Shown: piece after piece, positions 19,969 through 28,602 of the stretch | Layout: every line of letters starts with the position of its first letter | Position numbering within the stretch: the stretch's first letter is position 1 | From: Myxococcota bacterium | GTDB taxonomy: Bacteria; Myxococcota_A; Polyangia; Palsa-1104; JAEUJZ01 | Assembly: GCA_025057315.1 (NCBI GenBank) | Contig: JANWXW010000105.1 | Coordinates: forward strand, 1 to 64,000 | DNA length: 64,000 nt | Direction of reading: 5' to 3' | Position numbers and translations under genes: made by a program | The notes under the pieces: model-generated | What the model was told of the DNA's origin: nothing | What the model saw: the letters and a program-made list of their open reading frames with translations, nothing else | The model's database searches: none

Positions 19969-20673
19969 TCAACCTCTCCGCGTATTCATCTCCGCTGCCG
20001 AAGGACAGATATACTCCGGAGCGGCGCGGGCCAGGTCGTCGCGTTCACCCCGCTGCAGGCGGCGGGCAGCCAGTTGCGCCAGCACCACAGGGTCTGGCCA
20101 CGGATCCCGGTCGATGGGCAGGCGGTTGGGCGGACCCAGCCAGGGGTGGCGCAACACGCCGGTGCCACACACCGCCACCTGGTTGCCGAGCCCCTGTAGG
20201 GCTTCTCGCAGTGCCCCTGGGTCCCATGCGGCTGGCCTTGCTAGCCGGGGATCGGCCAGGGCAGCTGGGGGCGCCGGAAACAGCTGCGCGTACACCTGGC
20301 CCCCCCAGGCATCGAGGCAGGCCAGAATCCACGGCGCCGCCCCGCGGTGCTGCTCTGCCAGCACCTGCAGCGACGAGATCATGAGCAGCGGCAGCCCGAG
20401 CGCAAAGCACAGCCCCTTGGCCGTGGACACGCCGATGCGCAGCCCGGTAAACGAGCCTGGCCCTGCCCCACAAGCCACGGCCGCTAGGTCCGCCGGGCCC
20501 CATCCGCACTCTCGCAGACACGCATCCACGAGCCACAGCAGCCTGTCCGAGTGGGTGGTGACCTCCTCTCGACGCACCGAAGCACGGCCGGTCTCAACGT
20601 CATAGACTGCCACCCCGCATCGGGGCGTCGAGGTGTCTAGGGCCAAAAGTCGCAACGCCTCGCTGCGTAGCAT
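19969..20673 (-). CDS. tsaB: tRNA threonylcarbamoyladenosine synthesis protein TsaB
   Basis: 234 aa. TsaB (YeaZ) is an ASKHA-fold partner of TsaD and TsaE in making t6A37 on ANN-decoding tRNAs. It shows the N-terminal LLALDTSTPRCGVAVYD, the THSDRLLWLVD segment, and GAGPGSFTGLRIGVSTAKGL, the family's most conserved block. The C-terminus is shortened and diverged, as is usual for TsaB. The ATG at 20673 faces the divergent MXAN_5187-like gene, leaving only 18 nt between the two starts, so both promoters overlap. It heads the operon with folK. No tsaD, tsaE or tsaC is in the window. Confidence 0.94.
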   Translation of the reverse strand: MLRSEALRLLALDTSTPRCGVAVYDVETGRASVRREEVTTHSDRLLWLVDACLRECGWGPADLAAVACGAGPGSFTGLRIGVSTAKGLCFALGLPLLMISSLQVLAEQHRGAAPWILACLDAWGGQVYAQLFPAPPAALADPRLARPAAWDPGALREALQGLGNQVAVCGTGVLRHPWLGPPNRLPIDRDPWPDPVVLAQLAARRLQRGERDDLARAAPEYICPSAAEMNTRRG

Positions 20674-20691
20674 GTGCTACCATGTGTCGCA

Positions 20692-21450
20692 ATGCCCTCC
20701 GCATCAGATGAGCTGGAGGTCCAGCTAAACGAGCTTCACAGGAAGTTCGAGCGACTCAAGGTTCTTTATGAGCAGTACTTTATGGGCATCGAGAAGGTAG
20801 AGCCCGCCACTCCGCGCAAGGAGCTTGGCCGCGCCATCCTCGACCTGCAGCAGATGCAGGTGCGCAATACCGGCCTGAGGTTCAAGGCGGCGACGCTGGT
20901 GCAGAAGTGGAACATTTATCAATCTTATTGGAACCGCACGCTGCGGGACATCGAGGCCGGGCGCTATGCACGGCACGTGGCCACGGCACGACGCAGGGCT
21001 GCCCAAGAAGGGGTGGAGTTTCCCGCCGAGGCCATGGGTCTGCACCTGCCTGCTATGGGCCCTCATCGTGCCTCGGCCGGGCCAGGGGAGCAGCGCGGTG
21101 GAGTCGATCCGCCGCCCGAGCGGCGCCCCCCCAGGGCAGCCCTCGCTGGCGATGCCGTGCCACCTACGTCCGGACCGGCTGCCGAGCCGCCTGCCGCCGC
21201 GGTGCAGACACCGCCCCTCGGGGGGCCATCGGTGCCTACTCTGACAGAAGAGCAGCTGCGCGAGCTGCACCGCCGGGTCGTGGAGGCGCAGCAGGCCATC
21301 GGGGAAAAGGTCACCCGCTACGAGGTGCTGGCTGCCCAGCTGCAGCGCCAGCTTCCCCAGCTGCTGGCTGAGCACCGGTGCACAAGCATAACCTTCGATG
21401 TGGTGACCAAAGACGGCAGGGTACGGCTTAAACCCCGCCCCCTCCGTTGA
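20692..21450 (+). CDS. MXAN_5187-type protein of unknown function
   Basis: 252 aa. The N-terminal 100 residues match the conserved helical domain known from Myxococcota proteins such as MXAN_5187: LKVLYEQYFMGIEK, P-x-x-x-LGRAILDLQQ, LRFKAATLVQKWNIYQSYWN and RDIEAGRYARH. A Pro/Ala/Gly-rich linker (about 115-185) leads to a second helical part (LTEEQLRELHRRVVEA) and a basic end. No signal peptide or membrane span is seen. The function of the family is unknown. The start is the ATG at 20692; a -10-like TACCAT at 20678-20683 would place transcription within a few nt of it. A GTG at 20674 is an alternative. The family assignment is one reason to place the organism in Myxococcota. Confidence 0.8.
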   Translation: MPSASDELEVQLNELHRKFERLKVLYEQYFMGIEKVEPATPRKELGRAILDLQQMQVRNTGLRFKAATLVQKWNIYQSYWNRTLRDIEAGRYARHVATARRRAAQEGVEFPAEAMGLHLPAMGPHRASAGPGEQRGGVDPPPERRPPRAALAGDAVPPTSGPAAEPPAAAVQTPPLGGPSVPTLTEEQLRELHRRVVEAQQAIGEKVTRYEVLAAQLQRQLPQLLAEHRCTSITFDVVTKDGRVRLKPRPLR

Positions 21451-21510
21451 TCCCCTAGCAACCGCTGCGCGATACAGCCGCCGCGGGGTCACAGGAACCG
21501 ATTCCGGTGT

Positions 21511-22560
21511 ATGGTTCTGGCGTTGACGGCCGACACACCCGACCAGCATATCCTAACGCTGTCCCCGGAGGAGATCACCCGCTTCCTGGTCCGTCCGCGC
21601 AGGGAGCGTGAGCAGCCCGAGATGGCCCTGGATAGCCACCTGCGCGAGGTGCTGGCTCGCGCCAATGACTTTGTCCCGTCTGATTCGGGAGCTTTGCTTC
21701 TCGATGATCCACGTGCCAAGCTGGCTGGCCGTCCAAGCGATCGCCTGACGGTCATCGCCTGCTTCGGCCCCGGCGCGGCCCATGAGCTGGGTCGGCGGGT
21801 ATCGCTGGCCGAAGGGCTGGCAGGGCACATCTATCGTCAGGGTCAGCCCATGGAAGGGCCAGGGGCCGTTGGGGTCCCGGTCATTGTCGGGCAGTCGATC
21901 TGCGGGGTGCTGCTGCTGCGCCGCCAGGCGCCCTATTCGGCCCGCGACCTGGAACTGCTACGCATCTTTGCCGCCTACATCTCATCGTCGCTCCAGAACG
22001 CAATCGATGCCATCCGGGAACGCGAGGTGGCGCGGGTGGACTATCTGACCGGTCTGTACAACGATCGCTTCTTCCACCGCCGCCTGCGGGAGGAAACCGA
22101 GCGCGCCGAACGAGACGGCACGGCGCTGTCGCTGCTCTTTTTCGACATCGACGACTTCAAGCGCGTAAACGACACGTATGGGCACCTGGCGGGCAGTCGG
22201 ACGCTGCGCGAGATCGGCCACGTCATCGAAACCTGGTTGCCCACCGGGGCCATCGCTGCTCGGTACGGGGGCGACGAGTTCGTGATCATCCTTCCCGGAG
22301 CCGATGCACGCCGCGCCTGGCGCTTCGGCGAGGACCTGCGGCAGCGCATCCAGTCCGCGGCGCTGCGCCCCAGCGACGACTCACCTCCTGTCGTCCAGGT
22401 CACATGCTCCATTGGCGCCGCTTCTTACCACGAGCACGTCGGGCCCTTCGGGCCGCCCACGCGCCGCCAAGAGGTGCTGCTGCAGCTGGCCGACAAGGCC
22501 ATGTACGAAGCCAAGGCCGCAGGCAAGAACCGCGTGGTCGTGGCGACGCCCGAGGACTAG
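21511..22560 (+). CDS. GAF-GGDEF dinucleotide cyclase with Hypr-type Ser substitution
   Basis: 349 aa. A GAF domain (about 35-165) is followed by a GGDEF domain (about 172-345) with intact signature GGDEF at 253-257 and metal-binding DIDDFK. In the motif NDTYGHLAGS the Asn (N220) is kept, but the residue that contacts the guanine base in PleD (D344) is Ser (S229). A Ser here is the known mark of hybrid-promiscuous (Hypr) GGDEF enzymes such as Geobacter GacA, which make 3',3'-cGAMP. There is no RxxD inhibition site ahead of the signature. No membrane segment is seen. The product is inferred from this one position and family knowledge; c-di-GMP, cGAMP or a mixture are possible. The GAF ligand is unknown. 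The next gene converges 60 nt away. Confidence 0.9.
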   Translation: MVLALTADTPDQHILTLSPEEITRFLVRPRREREQPEMALDSHLREVLARANDFVPSDSGALLLDDPRAKLAGRPSDRLTVIACFGPGAAHELGRRVSLAEGLAGHIYRQGQPMEGPGAVGVPVIVGQSICGVLLLRRQAPYSARDLELLRIFAAYISSSLQNAIDAIREREVARVDYLTGLYNDRFFHRRLREETERAERDGTALSLLFFDIDDFKRVNDTYGHLAGSRTLREIGHVIETWLPTGAIAARYGGDEFVIILPGADARRAWRFGEDLRQRIQSAALRPSDDSPPVVQVTCSIGAASYHEHVGPFGPPTRRQEVLLQLADKAMYEAKAAGKNRVVVATPED

Positions 22561-22620
22561 GGATGGCCCCCCTTCCAGGGCAAGACGACACACACAGCCC
22601 CCAGCTGCACCTGGGCGCAA

Positions 22621-23556
22621 CTACGGGCCCTGCGCCCCTCCGTCCCGCTCGCGCCGCTCCAGGTGAGACAGCGCCACGCGGGCCTCGGCCCGGATCTGCT
22701 CGCTCTGGTGCCCACTGGCGACGAACTCCAAATAGCTGCGAGCCTCCGGTCCGCCGAGGGTGGCCACCGCTTCCAGAATCTTGCCCAACTCGAAGGTATC
22801 GGAAAACTGCGCCGAGGAGGCCAGCGCCTTGACCGCGCGGCGGTCGCCGATCTCGATGAGCGCACCGATGGCCCGGTCGCGCACCTCCATATCGGGGTGC
22901 TTGAGCATCTCGAACAGAGCCGGCAGCGCCTCGCGGTCGCGGCGTGCCCCCAAGATCTGCATTGCCACCATGCGTAGGTCGTTGTCGCTGTCCTTGTGGC
23001 GCAGGACGCCCAGCAGCGTGGCACGGTCGGCAGACAGCAGCCGCACCTGGCGACCGAGTGCTGCAGCCGTGTCTCGCGCCGTGCGGCGGGCATGGGCAAC
23101 CCAGTCGCTCCGGCCAGGGGGTGGTCCGCGGTATACTTTCTCCGCCACGGCCTCCTGATCCAGCCGCGCAATTTCCAGCGGGGGGCCCTCAGAGAGGGCC
23201 TGGAGCCGGCCACGGCACAGGGCACGCAGCAGGCCCCGCTGGTCCGTGTCCACACTGGGCGGTACATGCTGAAGCAGCAGTTCCAGCCGCAGGCGAAAGT
23301 CGCCCCGGCGGAGCTGCCCGGCCGATAGGTCCACCTCCACGCCAGCGCTCCGTAGGCCCTCCCCGGCGGCATGAACCAACTCGGATGGCGAGACAAGGCC
23401 GCTGCCAGGCAGCTCGGCCGGCGTGGCGTCTGCGGCCTCCAGCGCAACCACCCGCACCACCGGCAATGGCTCGGGCCCCCCCCGCCGGCAGCCCGAAGCC
23501 GCGCCAAGGCTGGCGAGCGAGAGGACAAGCGCCAGAGCAGCTCTAGGCCGGTGCAT
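22621..23556 (-). CDS. HEAT-repeat lipoprotein
   Basis: 311 aa. The N-terminus has an Arg, a hydrophobic core and a lipobox-like AASGC ending at Cys23, so it is probably a lipoprotein. After a spacer comes a helical domain of unknown kind (about 55-150) and then HEAT-like repeats from about 185 on (VLRHKDSDNDLRMVAMQILG, LKHPDMEVRDRAIGALIEIG, a third with SYLEFVASG), which form a protein-binding solenoid. The partner is unknown. A perfect TATAAT hexamer on this strand (23571-23566) lies ten bases ahead of the ATG, so the transcript may have almost no leader. It is divergent from the small gene before ileS, with 44 nt between starts. Confidence 0.85.
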   Translation of the reverse strand: MHRPRAALALVLSLASLGAASGCRRGGPEPLPVVRVVALEAADATPAELPGSGLVSPSELVHAAGEGLRSAGVEVDLSAGQLRRGDFRLRLELLLQHVPPSVDTDQRGLLRALCRGRLQALSEGPPLEIARLDQEAVAEKVYRGPPPGRSDWVAHARRTARDTAAALGRQVRLLSADRATLLGVLRHKDSDNDLRMVAMQILGARRDREALPALFEMLKHPDMEVRDRAIGALIEIGDRRAVKALASSAQFSDTFELGKILEAVATLGGPEARSYLEFVASGHQSEQIRAEARVALSHLERRERDGGAQGP

Positions 23557-23565
23557 CGCCTACCC

Positions 23566-23571
23566 ATTATA
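23566..23571 (-). promoter_or_regulatory. -10 element TATAAT of the HEAT lipoprotein gene
   Basis: A perfect sigma-70 -10 hexamer on the minus strand. Transcription would begin at about 23559, three nt before the ATG at 23556, giving an almost leaderless mRNA. No good -35 is seen at 16-18 nt, which weakens the call. Confidence 0.45.
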
Positions 23572-23600
23572 GTTGCAATGGTCGCCTGGGGCCGTATCTC

Positions 23601-24185
23601 ATGGGCATGGCCGGTCGCCCCGACACCCCCGATGTGCCCCTCCATCTGGAGCCTGGATCGCCAGCCACGCTGGCCCCTGTCATCCCGATCCAGACCGCAC
23701 GGCGGCGGCGAAATCCCAGCATTGCGTCCGACGAAGATACCCTCCAACGCGAGGTGCTCGCCGACGCGGTGCGTAGCGGGCGCCTGGACACCGCCGACCT
23801 GTTCGCCATGGTACGGCTCGGCATCCTGACCGACGAGGGAGGCCTGCTCCCGTGCGCCGATCCGCACCGTCGCATCAACGCCCTCGACTGGGAACAGCAC
23901 CTGCTGGAGTCAGACCAAGAGGGCCTGGCCGACCATCCGTCCCCCTCTCAAGTCGGCTGCCCGATCATGGCCCAAGCCGCCTCGGCTGCCGTGACGCCGG
24001 CCTGCGTGGAGGCGCTGCGCCGGCAGGCCGAGACACCCACCTGGCACCCCGAGCGGGGCTTCCTGCGCCTGCCGGTGGACCCCCAGGACCCTGTCGTGTT
24101 GAGCGGGCTGCGCCCATGCGTGCTCTTGGGCCGCGTGCTGCTGCGCCACCTGCTCTTGCCTCTGTGGCAGAAGAGGCCGCGCTAG
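23601..24185 (+). CDS. Hypothetical protein upstream of ileS
   Basis: 194 aa, not recognised. The start is the ATG at 23601, with a second ATG two codons later; neither has a clear Shine-Dalgarno. The sequence begins Pro-rich, has an Arg run (TARRRRNPS), then helical stretches such as QREVLADAVRSGRLDTADLF, and ends with a Leu-rich amphipathic or hydrophobic stretch (LLGRVLLRHLLLPLW). Two Cys near residues 80 and 115 have no pattern. It ends 16 nt before ileS and is probably co-transcribed with it. It could be overpredicted, but codon use resembles its neighbours and it fills the gap. Confidence 0.55.
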   Translation: MGMAGRPDTPDVPLHLEPGSPATLAPVIPIQTARRRRNPSIASDEDTLQREVLADAVRSGRLDTADLFAMVRLGILTDEGGLLPCADPHRRINALDWEQHLLESDQEGLADHPSPSQVGCPIMAQAASAAVTPACVEALRRQAETPTWHPERGFLRLPVDPQDPVVLSGLRPCVLLGRVLLRHLLLPLWQKRPR

Positions 24186-24201
24186 GCTACAGTGCGCGGC
24201 C

Positions 24202-27200
24202 ATGTCGGTCTTTCGGCCCGTCGACCCCAAGCAGAGCCTTCCCGAACTAGAAGCGCGCATTTTGGCCTTATGGCGCGAGCAGCGCATTTTCGACAAGAGC
24301 TTGGCAGAGCGGAACCCCGATGGCACGCTGCGGCCGCTCTTTCTCTTTTACGAAGGTCCACCCACGGCCAATGGGCTGCCGGGCATCCATCACGTGCTGT
24401 CGCGGGCCTTCAAAGATGTCATCCCCCGCTACAAGACCATGCGCGGCTACCGCGTGCCGCGCAAGGCTGGCTGGGACACGCACGGTCTGCCCGTGGAGGT
24501 GGAGGTGGAAAAGCAGCTGGGGCTGCGGAGCAAGCAGGAGATCGAGCAGCTCGGCGTGGAGGAGTTTAACCGTCGCTGCCGTCAGAGTGTGTTTCGCTAC
24601 ATCGAGGACTGGAACCGGCTGACCGAGCGCATCGGCTTCTGGCTGGACACCAACGCCCCCTACAGAACCCTAGACAACAGCTACATCGAATCATGCTGGG
24701 CGCTGCTCAAACAGCTGTGGCAACGGGGCCTGCTCCAGCAGGACTACAAGGTGACCAAGCACTGCCCGCGCTGCGGCACCTCGCTGGCCGAGGCTGAGGC
24801 GGGCCAAGGCATGAAGGAAGACGTGGACGACCCCTCCCTGACGGTGCGGCTCCGGCTGTGCCCAGGGCAGGTGCTGCCCATGGAGGGCCGGTCCACCGAC
24901 GAGCTACCCACCTCGGTGCTGATCTGGACCACCACCCCTTGGACCCTGCCGGCCAATGCCGCAGCAGCGCTCCATCCAGAGGCCTCCTACGCCCTGTGCG
25001 AGGTGCAGGGCCCGACAGGACGGGAGCGGCTCCTGCTGCTCGCCGGGCGGGTCCAAGCCATACTCGGCCTCGATGTGACGGTGCTCGGCGAGGCTCCGGG
25101 AGCGGCCCTGGCCGGGCTGCGCTACGAGCCCCTCTATCCTGGCGTCGGCCCGGGCGGGCAGCCGGTAGACCTGTCAGCGGCCTACCGGCTGGTGGCCGAT
25201 ACCACCGTGGAGCTGGGTGAAGGCACGGGCGTGGTCCACATCGCGCCGGCCTATGGTGACCTGGAGGTGGGACGCCGACACGGGCTGCCGGTGTTGTTCT
25301 CGGTGGGGCTAGACGGCATGGTCCTGCCCGCATTTCCCGCCTTCGCCGGTCGGTTCTTCAAGGACGCCGACCCGCTTATCACGCGCGACCTGCGCCAGCG
25401 GGGCCTGCTGCTGTCGGCGGGGCGGACGCGCCACAGCTACCCCTTCTGCTGGCGCTGCGACACGCCGCTACTCTACTATGCCAAGACGAGCTGGTACATC
25501 CGCACCACGGCGGTCAAAGAGCAAATGCTCCAGGCCAACCAGGCCATCTGCTGGTACCCAGAGCACATCCGGGATGGCCGCTTCGGCGACTGGCTGCGCA
25601 ACAACGTAGACTGGGCGCTGTCGCGCGAGCGGTACTGGGGCACGCCGCTACCGCTGTGGCAGTGCGACCGCTGCGAGGTCTGGGAATGCATCGGCAGCAT
25701 CGCCGAGCTGTCCGCCCGGGTCGGCCAAGATCTATCGAAGAAGCCGGACCTGGACCTGCACCGCCCTCAGGTGGATGGCTGGACCTGGAGCTGCACTGCC
25801 CCAGGCTGCGGTGGCACCATGCGTCGCAGCCGCGACGTCATCGATTGCTGGTTCGACTCTGGGGCCATGCCCTTCGCCCAGCATCATTGGCCATTTGCCC
25901 ATGGAGACAGCCTGGAGGGCATCTTCCCGGCGGACTTTATCAGCGAGGGCGTGGACCAGACGCGCGGTTGGTTCTATACGCTGCACGCTCTGGGCGTGCT
26001 CATCGCTGGCGGTCCAGCCTTCCGCCACTGCATCGCCCTGGGTCACATCCTAGACGACCAGGGACGCAAGATGAGCAAGCGTCTGGGCAATGTCGTGGAC
26101 CCTTGGACCGTGCTCAATGTAGAGGGGGCGGACGCCCTGCGCTACTACTTGTATACGGCCTCCCCGCCTGGGCAGCCGCGGCGCTTCTCGCAGGCCCTGG
26201 TGCGGCAGTCGCTGCGCCAGTTTCTGCTCACGCTGTGGAACTGCTATAGTTTTTATGTCACCTACGCCGAGGTGGAGCTGGACCGGCTGGGCCGTGCAGA
26301 GGTGCCAGTGGCGGAGCGGCCCGTCATCGATCAGTGGGTGCTGGGGCGGCTGCACCGCCTCATGGAGGAGATGACGGTCCTGTTGGACCGCTACGACATC
26401 ACCAGTGCAGCGCGAGCCCTGGGCGGTTTCGTCGAGGAGCTCTCCAACTGGTATGTGCGGCGCACCCGCGACCGGTTCTGGTCCAGCCTGGAGGGCGTGG
26501 AGCTGGACAGCGCGGCCGAGCGTGACAAGCGCGCTGCCTACCAGACGCTGCATGCATGCCTGGTGGGGGTGGCCCAGCTCGGTGCACCCTTCATCCCCTT
26601 CATGACCGAGGAGATCTGGCAAAACCTCATGCGTCCGCTGCACCCGGATGCGCCCGAGAGCGTGCACCTGTCGCGCTGGCCCACGCCCGACCGCGCGCTC
26701 ATCGAGCAGACCGCCGAACTGGTGGCAGACATGGAGGTGGTGCTGCGCGTGGTGGCCCTCGGCCGCGCCGCGCGCCTGGAGGCCGGTTTGCGCACGCGGC
26801 AGCCGCTGCAGGCGCTGTTGGTGCAGCTGCCGAGTGCGGCCGCACGGCGAGCCCTGTCTCGCTTCGAACGCGAGGTGCGCGAAGAGCTCAACGTGGAGGA
26901 AGTGCGCATCCTTCAGGAGGGCGCCCACCTGGTCAGCTACACCCTGCGGCCCAACCTGCCGCTGTTGGGTAAAAAGTACGGTCCCAGGCTGCGTTCGATC
27001 CAGCAGGCGCTGGCTGCAGGCAGCGAGGCAGACCGGCAGCGCTGGGCCGAGGCGGTGCTGCGCCAGGAGCCAGTGCGTCTGGCGACCAGCGAGGGCGAAG
27101 TGGAGCTGCTCCCCGAGGAGGTGCTGCTGACCTCGCACTCTCTCCAAGGAGTGGCCGCTCGGGCTGAGGGGGGCCTGGTGGTGGGGCTCACCACCGAGAT

Positions 27201-27471
27201 CACACCTGAGCTGCGCGACCGGGGCACGGCCCGCGAAATCGTGCGCGCCATTGGCGAGCTGCGCAAGCAAGCTGGCTGCCGCGTCTCGGACCGCGTGCGC
27301 GTGGGCTGGACCGCCCCCCCAGGGCAGGTGCACCGGGCCATCCTGCACCACGCCGCACACATCGCGTCTGAGACCCTGGCCGAGCTGCACGAGGGCCCCC
27401 TGCCAGAGCCCGATGCCCAGGGGCAAGTGGATTTGGACGGAACGGTGGTGGCCCTGACGCTGCGGCGCTAG
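24202..27471 (+). CDS. ileS: Isoleucyl-tRNA synthetase, type 2, with GXHH signature
   Basis: 1089 aa, the length of type 2 (eukaryote-like) IleRS. It charges tRNA-Ile with isoleucine in the cytosol. The class I HIGH motif should read HxGH; here residues 61-64 are GIHH (in PPTANGLPGIHH), the first and third positions swapped. The second signature is KMSKR at 623-627. Between them lies the CP1 editing domain, including a motif with TTPWTLPANAAAA and a zinc-like Cys pair (HCPRCGT). A DALRYYLYTASPPG block and the long C-terminal anticodon-binding region follow. In type 2 IleRS the swapped motif has been tied to very high mupirocin resistance; that is inferred here. It is the only ileS seen in the window. 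Confidence 0.97.
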   Translation: MSVFRPVDPKQSLPELEARILALWREQRIFDKSLAERNPDGTLRPLFLFYEGPPTANGLPGIHHVLSRAFKDVIPRYKTMRGYRVPRKAGWDTHGLPVEVEVEKQLGLRSKQEIEQLGVEEFNRRCRQSVFRYIEDWNRLTERIGFWLDTNAPYRTLDNSYIESCWALLKQLWQRGLLQQDYKVTKHCPRCGTSLAEAEAGQGMKEDVDDPSLTVRLRLCPGQVLPMEGRSTDELPTSVLIWTTTPWTLPANAAAALHPEASYALCEVQGPTGRERLLLLAGRVQAILGLDVTVLGEAPGAALAGLRYEPLYPGVGPGGQPVDLSAAYRLVADTTVELGEGTGVVHIAPAYGDLEVGRRHGLPVLFSVGLDGMVLPAFPAFAGRFFKDADPLITRDLRQRGLLLSAGRTRHSYPFCWRCDTPLLYYAKTSWYIRTTAVKEQMLQANQAICWYPEHIRDGRFGDWLRNNVDWALSRERYWGTPLPLWQCDRCEVWECIGSIAELSARVGQDLSKKPDLDLHRPQVDGWTWSCTAPGCGGTMRRSRDVIDCWFDSGAMPFAQHHWPFAHGDSLEGIFPADFISEGVDQTRGWFYTLHALGVLIAGGPAFRHCIALGHILDDQGRKMSKRLGNVVDPWTVLNVEGADALRYYLYTASPPGQPRRFSQALVRQSLRQFLLTLWNCYSFYVTYAEVELDRLGRAEVPVAERPVIDQWVLGRLHRLMEEMTVLLDRYDITSAARALGGFVEELSNWYVRRTRDRFWSSLEGVELDSAAERDKRAAYQTLHACLVGVAQLGAPFIPFMTEEIWQNLMRPLHPDAPESVHLSRWPTPDRALIEQTAELVADMEVVLRVVALGRAARLEAGLRTRQPLQALLVQLPSAAARRALSRFEREVREELNVEEVRILQEGAHLVSYTLRPNLPLLGKKYGPRLRSIQQALAAGSEADRQRWAEAVLRQEPVRLATSEGEVELLPEEVLLTSHSLQGVAARAEGGLVVGLTTEITPELRDRGTAREIVRAIGELRKQAGCRVSDRVRVGWTAPPGQVHRAILHHAAHIASETLAELHEGPLPEPDAQGQVDLDGTVVALTLRR

Positions 27472-27483
27472 GGCCGATGCAGA

Positions 27484-28569
27484 CTAGCCCGCCCGGCGCA
27501 CAAATTCGTGCATGAAGTCGGCCAGCGCGCGTGCTCCCTCCAGGGGAAACGCGTTGTACACAGAGGCCCGCAGACCACCGACCGAGCGGTGGCCCTTGAG
27601 CCCGTCCATGCCAGCAGCCCGCGCCTCGCGGACAAAGCGGTCTTCCAGCTCCGGTGTTGGCAGACGGAAGGTGATGTTCATCAGCGAGCGGCTGTCGGGC
27701 TGAGCATGCCCCCTGTAGAAGCCGGGATGGGCGTCGATGGCTTCATAGATGAGGGCGGCCTTTTTGCGGTTGTGCTCGGCCATGGCAGCCAGCCCCCCCT
27801 GGCGCAGCAGCCAGCGCAGCACCAGGTGCACCACATAGATGGCAAACACCGGCGGTGTGTTGTACAGCGACCCGGCCTCCACATGGGTCCGGTAGCTCAG
27901 CAACACCGGCAGGTCAGGGCGAGGCTGGGCCAGCTCCTCGCGCAGGATCACCACCGTCACCCCTGCAGGCCCGGCGTTCTTCTGCGCACCAGCATAAATC
28001 AGACCATAGCGGGCAATCTCGATGGGCCGGCTGAGGAAGTCGCTGGACATGTCGCACACCAGCAGACGTCCACCCACCTCTGGTTCCCAGTGCCACTGGG
28101 TGCCGTAGATGGTGTTGTTGCTGGTTGTGTGCACGTAGGCCGGATCGTCCGACAGCCTCAGCTCCTCGTTGCGCGGCACGCGCCGGAACATCTCCCCCTC
28201 GGTGGTGGCAGCGACGTGGACCAGTCCCAGGCGCCGGGCCTCTGCCAGAGCCTTTTTGGACCACTCGCCGGTGACCACGTAGTCGGCAGTGCGGCCTGGC
28301 GGCAGTAGGTTCATCGGAACCATGGAGAACTGCAGCGTCGCGCCACCCGGCAAAAAGAGCACCTGGTACCCGGCGGGCAAGCCCAGCAGCTGCCGCAGGT
28401 TCTGCGTGGCCTCCCCCAAGATGGCCTCGAACTCCCGGCTACGATGGCTGATCTCCAGGATGCCAATGCCGAGCCCCCCAAGTGACAGCAGGTTGTCGCG
28501 CGCCTCCTGAAGCACTTCCTCAGGCAGCACGGCCGGACCGGGAGAGAAGTTGTAAATGCGGTGGACCAT
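27484..28569 (-). CDS. serC: Phosphoserine aminotransferase
   Basis: 361 aa. SerC makes 3-phosphoserine from 3-phosphohydroxypyruvate and glutamate, in serine synthesis and also in pyridoxal phosphate synthesis. The protein opens with RIYNFSPGPAVLPEEVLQEA, has GGATLQFSMVPMNLL, the TTSNNTIYGTQ segment, PLP-lysine in IYAGAQKNAGPAG, and ends in the substrate-binding HRSVGGLRASVYNAFPLEGA. The start is the ATG at 28569 with GGAGG nine nt upstream; the longer open frame to 29031 overlaps the leader structure and is rejected. It follows rluA-like by 283 nt, and that leader can form a 14-bp hairpin, so it is probably under its own control. No serA or serB is in the window. Confidence 0.97.
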   Translation of the reverse strand: MVHRIYNFSPGPAVLPEEVLQEARDNLLSLGGLGIGILEISHRSREFEAILGEATQNLRQLLGLPAGYQVLFLPGGATLQFSMVPMNLLPPGRTADYVVTGEWSKKALAEARRLGLVHVAATTEGEMFRRVPRNEELRLSDDPAYVHTTSNNTIYGTQWHWEPEVGGRLLVCDMSSDFLSRPIEIARYGLIYAGAQKNAGPAGVTVVILREELAQPRPDLPVLLSYRTHVEAGSLYNTPPVFAIYVVHLVLRWLLRQGGLAAMAEHNRKKAALIYEAIDAHPGFYRGHAQPDSRSLMNITFRLPTPELEDRFVREARAAGMDGLKGHRSVGGLRASVYNAFPLEGARALADFMHEFVRRAG

Positions 28570-28602
28570 CGGGTTCCTCCACTGCCAGCGGTTTGCTCTC
28601 CG

